Assembly (NCBI RefSeq): GCF_029433855.1 | Contig: NZ_JAROAU010000003.1 | Span: forward strand, 1,050,729 to 1,114,728 | DNA: 64,000 bases | Source of the DNA: Candidatus Kosakonia sp. 282A-S69 | GTDB lineage: Bacteria; Pseudomonadota; Gammaproteobacteria; Enterobacterales; Enterobacteriaceae | Direction: 5' to 3' | Shown here: one piece after another, positions 58,097 through 64,000 of the stretch | Position numbering within the stretch: position 1 is the stretch's first letter | Layout of the letters: each line of letters begins with the position of its first letter | Made by a program: the position numbers and the translations under genes | Notes under the pieces: generated by a model | What the model was told of the DNA's origin: nothing | Databases searched by the model: none | The model's input: the letters and a program-made list of their open reading frames with translations, nothing else

Positions 58097-58102
58097 TATA
58101 AT
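58097..58102 (+). promoter_or_regulatory. -10 element of the galF promoter
   Basis: TATAAT lies 35 bases before the galF start. The best -35 at 17-base spacing is weak (CTGGCG, 58074-58079). The gap from wcaM (about 180 bases) and the intervening terminator support an independent promoter. Confidence 0.45.
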
Positions 58103-58131
58103 TCATCAATAAATTATAGGTGGAAGAAATA

Positions 58132-59025
58132 ATGGTTAATTTAAAGGCAGTTATTCCGGTAGCCGGACTTGGGATGCACATGCTTCCCGCCACAAAAGCG
58201 ATTCCAAAAGAGATGCTGCCGATTGTCGACAAGCCGATGATTCAATACATTGTCGACGAGATTGTCGCGGCCGGGATCAAAGAGATTGTTCTGGTTACCC
58301 ACTCGTCAAAAAACGCGGTTGAAAACCACTTCGACACCTCCTATGAGCTTGAAGCGCTGCTTGAACAGCGCGTTAAGCGTCAGCTGCTGGCGGAAGTGCA
58401 GTCTATCTGCCCGCCGGGCGTCACCATCATGAACGTGCGTCAGGCGCAGCCGCTGGGGCTGGGCCACTCCATCCTTTGTGCGCGCCCCATCGTGGGTGAC
58501 AATCCCTTTGTCGTCGTGCTGCCGGATATCGTGCTGGACACGGCAACCGCCGACCCGCTGCGCTATAACCTCGCCGCAATGGTCGCGCGCTTTAGCGAAA
58601 CCGGTCGCAGCCAGGTGCTGGCAAAACGTATGAAGGGCGATCTCTCTGAGTACTCGGTTATCCAGACCAAAGAGCCGCTGGATAGCGAAGGCAAAGTGAG
58701 CCGCATCGTGCAGTTTATTGAGAAGCCGGATCAGCCGCAGACGCTGGACTCCGATCTGATGGCGGTAGGGCGCTATGTGCTCTCTGCGGATATCTGGGAA
58801 GAGCTGGAAAAAACCGAGCCGGGTGCCTGGGGACGTATTCAGCTGACTGATGCGATTGCGCGTCTGGCAGAAAAACAGTCCGTCGATGCCATGCTGATGA
58901 CCGGCGACAGCTACGACTGCGGTAAGAAAATGGGTTACATGCAGGCGTTCGTGAACTATGGCCTGCGTAATCTGAAAGAAGGTCAAAAATTCCGCGACAG
59001 CATTCAGAAATTGCTGGCGCAATAA
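58132..59025 (+). CDS. galF: UTP-glucose-1-phosphate uridylyltransferase paralogue GalF
   Basis: A 297-residue GalU paralogue, same length as E. coli GalF. The nucleotide loop reads [14 protein letters not shown], where GalU has GTRMLP; this replacement of the Thr-Arg pair is typical of GalF and fits its weak or absent catalysis and proposed role in modulating GalU. The rest of the fold is intact ([40 protein letters not shown]). The ATG at 58132 gives [12 protein letters not shown]. It marks the left border of the O-antigen locus. Confidence 0.96.
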   Translation: MVNLKAVIPVAGLGMHMLPATKAIPKEMLPIVDKPMIQYIVDEIVAAGIKEIVLVTHSSKNAVENHFDTSYELEALLEQRVKRQLLAEVQSICPPGVTIMNVRQAQPLGLGHSILCARPIVGDNPFVVVLPDIVLDTATADPLRYNLAAMVARFSETGRSQVLAKRMKGDLSEYSVIQTKEPLDSEGKVSRIVQFIEKPDQPQTLDSDLMAVGRYVLSADIWEELEKTEPGAWGRIQLTDAIARLAEKQSVDAMLMTGDSYDCGKKMGYMQAFVNYGLRNLKEGQKFRDSIQKLLAQ

Positions 59026-59064
59026 TCAGATAAATTAACCCGGTGCTTTACGCCTGACCGACAG

Positions 59065-59122
59065 GGCAGTAAAGGGTAACGCTGAGAGAGTTTACTCTCA
59101 GGTTATTCTTACTGCCTTTTTT
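59065..59122 (+). terminator. Long terminator hairpin after galF
   Basis: GGCAGTAA (59065-59072) pairs with TTACTGCC (59109-59116). Inside it, CTGAGAG pairs with CTCTCAG (perfect) and further partial pairs link the two. Six T residues follow at 59117-59122. Confidence 0.85.
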
Positions 59123-59308
59123 GTTTTTATTTAAAAATAAACAATTAAAAAAGGTAGTTATGTGGATTTTTTAAGCTTTTAGACTATAGATTTTCCCTTG
59201 TTTCCATGACTGTTTCAGCGGAGAATAGCCGCTTAGCATTTTGTGCCCAGCGCAGCGGGAATGACGCGTGTGTCGGGCTTTGACGATATTAATGTTGACT
59301 GTTGCATA

Positions 59309-59346
59309 CAGCGTTCGGGTAGCTGAAAGCCTGGGGCGGTAGCGTG
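59309..59346 (+). promoter_or_regulatory. JUMPstart with ops element upstream of the O-antigen genes
   Basis: CAGCGTTCGGGTAGCTGAAA starts a JUMPstart that ends with ops GGCGGTAGCGTG at 59335-59346. It is the usual RfaH loading signal ahead of rfb loci and lies about 80 bases before rfbB. Confidence 0.93.
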
Positions 59347-59423
59347 CCATTTATTTGCTCACGCCTCTTCCACTACTCGCCGCTCGCGTTCTAAACATTG
59401 CAAAGCAAGTACGGATAATTCTC

Positions 59424-60497
59424 GTGAAAATACTGGTCACCGGTGGTGCAGGCTTTATTGGCTCTGCAGTTGTGCGTCATATTGTTAATAACACTCAGGA
59501 TCATGTGGTTAATGTTGACAAATTAACCTATGCCGGAAATCTGCAATCACTCGCAGACGTCGATAAGAGCGCCCGTTATGCGTTTGAGCATGCAGATATC
59601 TGTGATAGCGCAGCGATGGCGCGCATCTTTACTGAGCATCAGCCTGATGCTGTGATGCACCTTGCCGCAGAGAGCCATGTCGATCGTTCCATTACCGGGC
59701 CTGCTGCCTTTATCGAAACCAATATTATGGGTACTTACGTCCTGCTCGAAGCAGCGCGTCAATATTGGTCCCAGCTGGATGAGACGCGTAAAGCCGCGTT
59801 TCGCTTCCACCACATTTCGACTGACGAAGTGTATGGCGACCTGCCGCATCCGGATGAGGTTGCCGCCGGTAAAACGCTGCCACTTTTCACAGAAACCACC
59901 GCATATGCGCCGAGCAGCCCTTACTCTGCTTCCAAAGCCTCAAGTGACCATCTGGTGCGCGCATGGCGCAGAACCTATGGCTTCCCCACCATTGTCACCA
60001 ATTGTTCAAATAATTATGGTCCCTATCATTTCCCCGAGAAACTGATTCCGCTGGTGATCCTCAACGCGCTTGAGGGTAAACCGCTGCCGATCTACGGCAA
60101 AGGAGACCAGATTCGTGACTGGCTGTATGTAGAAGATCATGCCCGTGCGCTCTATACGGTCGTGACCCAGGGCGTGGCTGGTGAAACCTATAACATCGGT
60201 GGTCATAACGAAAAACAGAACCTCGATGTGGTTCACACCATCTGCGATCTGCTTGATGAAATCGTGCCGAAGGCCAGCTCGTATCGCGATCAGATTACCT
60301 ATGTCACCGACCGCCCGGGTCACGATCGCCGCTACGCGATTGACGCAGACAAAATTAACCGCGAACTGGGCTGGAAGCCGCAGGAAACCTTTGAAAGCGG
60401 TGTTCGTAAAACGGTTGAATGGTATTTAAATAATTTAGACTGGTGTCGCCGAGTGCAGGATGGCAGTTATCAACGTGAACGACTGGGGTTGGTATAA
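59424..60497 (+). CDS. rfbB: dTDP-glucose 4,6-dehydratase RfbB (RmlB)
   Basis: A 357-residue short-chain dehydrogenase-type enzyme producing dTDP-4-keto-6-deoxyglucose. Motifs: [19 protein letters not shown] for [16 protein letters not shown] with the Asp-Glu catalytic pair, and the Tyr-Lys pair in [15 protein letters not shown]. The start is the GTG at 59424, which yields [13 protein letters not shown] as in homologues; the longer frame to 59355 has no family resemblance. Its composition is still near that of core genes, unlike the genes that follow. The stop is adjacent to rfbA. Confidence 0.96.
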   Translation: MKILVTGGAGFIGSAVVRHIVNNTQDHVVNVDKLTYAGNLQSLADVDKSARYAFEHADICDSAAMARIFTEHQPDAVMHLAAESHVDRSITGPAAFIETNIMGTYVLLEAARQYWSQLDETRKAAFRFHHISTDEVYGDLPHPDEVAAGKTLPLFTETTAYAPSSPYSASKASSDHLVRAWRRTYGFPTIVTNCSNNYGPYHFPEKLIPLVILNALEGKPLPIYGKGDQIRDWLYVEDHARALYTVVTQGVAGETYNIGGHNEKQNLDVVHTICDLLDEIVPKASSYRDQITYVTDRPGHDRRYAIDADKINRELGWKPQETFESGVRKTVEWYLNNLDWCRRVQDGSYQRERLGLV

Positions 60498-61367
60498 ATG
60501 AAAGGTATCATTTTAGCGGGTGGCTCAGGTACACGATTGTATCCCATCACTATGGGAATATCTAAGCAGCTTCTACCTGTTTATGACAAACCAATGATCT
60601 ACTTTCCTTTATCAGTATTAATGCTGGCAGGGATAAAAGATATCTTGATTATCACTACACCAGATGATCAACAGGGGTTTATTCGATTATTAGGTGATGG
60701 TTCGCAGTTTGGTATTAATATTTCCTATGCTATCCAGAATTCTCCGGATGGTTTAGCACAAGCTTTCATCATTGGTGAGGAATTTATCGGAAAAAATTCA
60801 GTCTGTCTGGTGCTGGGTGATAATATTTTCTTCGGCCAGGGCTTTACACCAAAACTTCGCGCCGCCGCTGAGAGAAATAGTGGAGCGACTGTTTTTGGGT
60901 ATCAAGTAATGGATCCTGAACGTTTTGGCGTCGTCGAATTTGACAAAGACTTTAATGCAATAAGTATTGAAGAAAAACCAGCAAAGCCTAAATCGAATTG
61001 GGCAGTAACCGGGCTCTACTTTTACGATAACAATGTTATTGATATAGCTAAAAGCGTTAAACCCTCTTCTCGTGGTGAGTTGGAAATTACTTCCGTCAAT
61101 GAGATTTACCTCCGGAATAATAATTTGAAAGTGGAACTGCTGGGACGTGGGTTTGCCTGGCTTGATACCGGCACTCATGACAGTTTGATCGAGGCGGGTA
61201 GTTTTGTTGAAACCGTGCAGAAGCGGCAGGGTATGATGGTTGCCTGTCCGGAAGAAATTGCATGGCGCAATAACTGGCTAAGTACTGAAGACCTTTTATC
61301 TAAAGGCGATTCTTTCAAAAAAAATCATTACGGTCAGTATTTGCTCAGATTAGTTAAGGGCCAGTAA
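60498..61367 (+). CDS. rfbA: Glucose-1-phosphate thymidylyltransferase RfbA (RmlA)
   Basis: A 289-residue nucleotidyltransferase that makes dTDP-glucose from dTTP and glucose 1-phosphate, the first step of the pathway, feeding rfbB. The nucleotide loop [20 protein letters not shown] opens the protein; other signatures are [20 protein letters not shown] and [12 protein letters not shown] with the metal Asp. It starts on the base after the rfbB stop. GC content drops here, marking entry into serotype-specific DNA. No rfbC or rfbD follows, so the pathway does not go on to rhamnose in this window. Confidence 0.96.
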   Translation: MKGIILAGGSGTRLYPITMGISKQLLPVYDKPMIYFPLSVLMLAGIKDILIITTPDDQQGFIRLLGDGSQFGINISYAIQNSPDGLAQAFIIGEEFIGKNSVCLVLGDNIFFGQGFTPKLRAAAERNSGATVFGYQVMDPERFGVVEFDKDFNAISIEEKPAKPKSNWAVTGLYFYDNNVIDIAKSVKPSSRGELEITSVNEIYLRNNNLKVELLGRGFAWLDTGTHDSLIEAGSFVETVQKRQGMMVACPEEIAWRNNWLSTEDLLSKGDSFKKNHYGQYLLRLVKGQ

Positions 61368-61370
61368 GCA

Positions 61371-61763
61371 ATGAAATTAGTAGAGTTGAGTAAAAAGGGC
61401 GATGCTCGTGGAGCATTAGTAGTAGTTGAACAGCATAAAGATATCCCGATAGAAATTAAGCGGGTCTACTACATGTTTGATACTGCTAATGATGTCCGGC
61501 GCGGATTTCATGCGCATAAAAAACTGACACAAATTGCTATTCCAGTAAAAGGTTCATGCAGATTTTTACTGGACGATGGTAAAAATATTGAGCATATATT
61601 ATTAGATTCTCCGACAATCGGCTTAGTCATAGAGCCAATGGTCTGGCATGAAATGTACGACTATTCAGACGATTGTGTATTGATGGTTCTTGCTGATGAT
61701 TATTATGACGAAAGTGATTATATTCGCAGCTATGAAGATTTCAAACAAATGATGGTTCTATAA
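61371..61763 (+). CDS. fdtA: dTDP-4-keto-6-deoxyglucose 3,4-ketoisomerase (FdtA/QdtA family)
   Basis: A 130-residue cupin that moves the keto group from C4 to C3 of dTDP-4-keto-6-deoxyglucose. The histidine pair in RRGFHAHKKLTQIAIPVKGS (about residues 45-64) is the conserved active site of this family, and IEPMVWHEMYDYSDDCVLMV closes the barrel. FdtA enzymes give the galacto product (towards Fuc3N) and QdtA enzymes the gluco product (towards Qui3N); I cannot tell which this is. It overlaps the formyltransferase gene by one base. AT-rich. Confidence 0.9.
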   Translation: MKLVELSKKGDARGALVVVEQHKDIPIEIKRVYYMFDTANDVRRGFHAHKKLTQIAIPVKGSCRFLLDDGKNIEHILLDSPTIGLVIEPMVWHEMYDYSDDCVLMVLADDYYDESDYIRSYEDFKQMMVL

Positions 61764-62962
61764 TGAAGCTGATTATTGCCGGTAAAAATAACATAGCTGT
61801 CGATGTTACCAGCTGGATCCGAGAGCACAGACCGGACGTCGAGCTTTACGCTGTGTTTAATAAGAACGACGAGGGAAATGATGGATTCCAGCGCTCGTAT
61901 AGAAAATATTGTAAAAAAGCTAATATCAATGAGCTTTCTCTTGCTGAAACCTATGCCATAAAAGATGCGATATTCCTGTCATTAGAATTCGATAAAATTG
62001 TTAATCCAGATAAGTTTCTTCATGAAAATATCTATAATATTCATTTTTCGCTTCTACCTAAATATAAAGGTATGTTTACGTCGGCATGGCCAATATTGAA
62101 CAATGAGAGTGAAAGTGGCGTAACTTTACATAAGATAAACCATGGTATCGACACTGGCGAAATATTGTCGCAAGAGTCATTCTCGCTAAGCGAAACAGAA
62201 ACTGCTAATAGTTTATATCTCAAATACATTAAATATGGCACTAAACTAGTTATTGACAACATCGAGAATATATTAAAATCCAACATTGTTCTGGTTAAGC
62301 AGAACGCCATTGGATCGTCTTATTATTCAAACAAAACAATTAACTATGCAAATCTAACAATAGACCTTAATAAGACAGCATATGAGATATTAAGCCAGAT
62401 AAGAGCTTTTACATTCAGGGCTTATCAACTTGCTAAGATTGAAGGCGTCAATGTCTTCCATGGTAAAATCCTGCAAAGTGCATCGCTCACAAAACCGGGT
62501 ACGATTCTAGAAAATCGTGCTGATCGATTTGTTATTTCGACTATAGATTATGATCTTTTAGTTTTTAAAGATAACTTTCTTGAAGTGTTGAATGCTTGCA
62601 AAGATAAAGATGTTGCTTATCTCACTAACATATTGAGACATAAATGTACGCTGTTTGAAAAGAACGAAGCGGGCTGGAGTCCAATAATTGTCGCCGCTTA
62701 TCATGGTAATTTAGAAGTCGTCAAGTGGTTAGTAGACGAAGGAGCAGATATTAACGATATCAATCATAACGGCACTACCGTCGCTATGTATTATAAAGAA
62801 TATATGAAGAGAACAGGGAACTATTCAGGATTAGATGTTTTACTCAAACTTGGTTCGAATCTTCATATAAAGGATTATCGTGGTCTTTCTGTTTTCGACT
62901 ATTTGAAAAACGATGAAGATAAAAAACTGTATAAATATATGACGGGGTGTATAAATGGTTGA
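61763..62962 (+). CDS. QdtF-like dTDP-3-amino-sugar N-formyltransferase with ankyrin repeats
   Basis: A 399-residue protein with a formyltransferase domain (about 1-200) and a C-terminal ankyrin region. The catalytic triad of the family is visible: Asn92 and His94 in [13 protein letters not shown] and Asp130 in HGIDTGEIL. An OB-like linker follows (about 205-290), then ankyrin units near residues 310-390 ([40 protein letters not shown]). This layout is that of QdtF from Providencia, which uses N10-formyltetrahydrofolate to formylate dTDP-Qui3N and binds a second ligand on its ankyrin part. The gene is strongly AT-rich and overlaps the aminotransferase by eight bases. Confidence 0.88.
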   Translation: MKLIIAGKNNIAVDVTSWIREHRPDVELYAVFNKNDEGNDGFQRSYRKYCKKANINELSLAETYAIKDAIFLSLEFDKIVNPDKFLHENIYNIHFSLLPKYKGMFTSAWPILNNESESGVTLHKINHGIDTGEILSQESFSLSETETANSLYLKYIKYGTKLVIDNIENILKSNIVLVKQNAIGSSYYSNKTINYANLTIDLNKTAYEILSQIRAFTFRAYQLAKIEGVNVFHGKILQSASLTKPGTILENRADRFVISTIDYDLLVFKDNFLEVLNACKDKDVAYLTNILRHKCTLFEKNEAGWSPIIVAAYHGNLEVVKWLVDEGADINDINHNGTTVAMYYKEYMKRTGNYSGLDVLLKLGSNLHIKDYRGLSVFDYLKNDEDKKLYKYMTGCING

Positions 62963-64000
62963 TTTCTTAAATATAAAAAAAATTAATGAAAGATATGAAC
63001 AAGAGCTAGTGAATGCATGTTCCCGCGTCATTCGTTCGGGTTGGTATATTCAAGGAAAAGAACTGACCGAATTTGAGTGTGAATTCTCCCAATATATGGG
63101 GATAGAACACACTATCGGCGTAGCAAATGGCCTCGATGCCTTGGTTCTTGTCCTACGCGCATGGAAAGAAATGGGCAAATTAAAAGATAACGATAAAATC
63201 ATTGTCCCTGCAAATACCTATATCGCCTCTATCCTTGCGATTACCGAAAATAATTTGGTCCCTGTTTTGGTTGAGCCTGATAACGAAACATTCAATCTTA
63301 GTATTGACGGTGTTATGAAGGCCTGGGACAGCGATGTCAAAGGCATTCTTCCTGTGCATCTGTATGGCCAAATTGCGCCAATGCGTGAGATTATGCAGTT
63401 TGCTAAAGAAAAAAATCTGCTTGTATTAGAAGATTCAGCGCAGGCACATGGCGCTTCTATTAATGGTATTAAAGCAGGAGCGTGGGGCGACGCATCAGGT
63501 TTTAGCTTGTATCCGGGAAAAAACCTTGGTGCGCTAGGAGATGCAGGCGTTATCACAACAAAAGATGCTGACTTGGCTAATGTATTAAAGGCTCTGAGAA
63601 ATTACGGCTCACATAAGAAATATGAAAATTTATATGTCGGCTGTAATAGCCGCCTGGATGAAATTCAAGCAGCTATGCTTCGCGTCAAGTTGAAATACCT
63701 TGAGCAGGATACGGAGCTGCGCCGTGCAATTGCCAGTAAATACTTAAGCGATATTCATAACCCATACGTAAAATTACCGAGCGTAGCTAAAGAAGAAGAG
63801 CATGTATGGCACTTGTTCGTTATCAGAACAGAGCATCGAGAGTTATTACAAAAGCATTTAGAGCGTAATGGAGTTCAGACTCTGATTCATTATCCTGTCC
63901 CTCCGCATAAGCAAAAAGCTTACTCTGAATGGAATGATAAAGAACTCCCTGTTACTGAAAAAATTCACAACACTGTTCTCTCCATTCCTCTCGATCCGAC
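62955..64000 (+). CDS. fdtB: dTDP-3-keto-6-deoxyhexose aminotransferase (FdtB/QdtB, DegT/DnrJ/EryC1 family), partial
   Basis: The frame is open from the ATG at 62955 to the window end (348 codons), so the C-terminus is missing. It is a PLP-dependent sugar aminotransferase: Asp160 in LEDSAQAHG binds the cofactor nitrogen and Lys189 in [17 protein letters not shown] forms the Schiff base. [20 protein letters not shown] and HVWHLFVIR are family-typical. It would aminate C3 of the ketoisomerase product to give dTDP-Fuc3N or dTDP-Qui3N. The order ketoisomerase, formyltransferase, aminotransferase supports this assignment over other DegT functions. Confidence 0.9.
   Translation, partial: MVDFLNIKKINERYEQELVNACSRVIRSGWYIQGKELTEFECEFSQYMGIEHTIGVANGLDALVLVLRAWKEMGKLKDNDKIIVPANTYIASILAITENNLVPVLVEPDNETFNLSIDGVMKAWDSDVKGILPVHLYGQIAPMREIMQFAKEKNLLVLEDSAQAHGASINGIKAGAWGDASGFSLYPGKNLGALGDAGVITTKDADLANVLKALRNYGSHKKYENLYVGCNSRLDEIQAAMLRVKLKYLEQDTELRRAIASKYLSDIHNPYVKLPSVAKEEEHVWHLFVIRTEHRELLQKHLERNGVQTLIHYPVPPHKQKAYSEWNDKELPVTEKIHNTVLSIPLDP

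Larger units (their letters stand above)
59026..59423. other. galF-rfbB intergenic control region
   Basis: This 398-base stretch holds a long terminator for galF (59065-59122), then AT-rich DNA with TATAGA near 59186 as a possible promoter -10, and the second JUMPstart/ops at 59309-59346. No gene was seen. Confidence 0.7.

Noticed and set aside
59355-59423. Longer rfbB start at 59355
   Set aside because: The added residues lie in the leader downstream of JUMPstart and are not family-like.
1-64000. CRISPR arrays, insertion sequences, prophage, tRNA or rRNA genes
   Set aside because: No spaced direct-repeat arrays, transposase or phage proteins, or tRNA/rRNA-like stretches were recognised by eye; a tRNA or repeat scan would confirm this.

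Overview
The window is chromosomal DNA from a member of the Enterobacteriaceae. Gene order follows the Escherichia coli K-12 segment from fbaB through yegS, cyaR, yegQ, baeRS-mdtDCBA, yegD, alkA, dgcE (yegE), udk-dcd-asmA, yegH and the colanic acid cluster to galF and the start of the O-antigen locus, read in the opposite direction. Protein similarity to E. coli is high, coding DNA is GC-rich, and REP-type palindromes lie between genes. Departures from the K-12 layout (no gat genes, an inserted ABC-transporter operon, a TPR protein beside baeR, an extra Nudix gene) point to an Enterobacter/Kosakonia/Klebsiella-like genus. The species cannot be fixed from this view.

Layout. (1) 1-1189: tail of an unidentified gene, then fbaB. 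(2) 1282-7852: a CRP-site-preceded operon with an enolase-superfamily dehydratase and a five-gene peptide-family ABC importer. (3) 7853-8372: a gene-free stretch holding a hairpin-rich element bracketed by a near-perfect inverted pair of REP sequences. (4) 8373-11737, minus strand: yegS, the CyaR small RNA, yegQ (trhP) and a secreted TPR protein. (5) 11755-22778, minus strand: mdtABCD-baeSR, an envelope-stress and multidrug-efflux operon with a BaeR-box-like sequence upstream. (6) 22955-32257: yegD, alkA with an Ada-box-like promoter, dgcE, udk, dcd and asmA. (7) 32328-34612, minus strand: a NudK-like Nudix hydrolase and yegH. (8) 34613-57972: RcsAB-box candidate, JUMPstart/ops, then wza-wzb-wzc-wcaABCDEF-gmd-fcl-gmm-wcaI-manC-manB-wcaJ-wzxC-wcaKLM, the complete colanic acid operon, closed by a terminator. 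(9) 58132-59025: galF and a long terminator hairpin. (10) 59309-64000: a second JUMPstart/ops and the first five genes of the O-antigen locus: rfbB, rfbA, a sugar 3,4-ketoisomerase, a formyltransferase with ankyrin repeats and an aminotransferase cut by the window end.

How the genes work together. The colanic acid block makes GDP-mannose (manB, manC), converts it to GDP-fucose (gmd, fcl), starts the lipid-linked repeat (wcaJ), extends and decorates it (wcaA, B, C, E, F, I, K, L), flips (wzxC), polymerises (wcaD) and exports it (wza, wzb, wzc). The O-antigen block makes dTDP-4-keto-6-deoxyglucose and, by inference, turns it into an N-formylated 3-amino-3,6-dideoxyhexose (Qui3NFo or Fuc3NFo). 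Base composition falls clearly from rfbA onward, as expected of an exchangeable serotype locus.

The strongest candidates for new biology are the dehydratase/ABC-importer operon of unknown substrate, the hairpin-rich element at about 7.99-8.23 kb, the TPR protein next to baeR, the NudK-like gene beside a GDP-mannose-consuming cluster, and the formylated amino-sugar pathway. I saw no IS element, prophage, CRISPR array, tRNA or rRNA.
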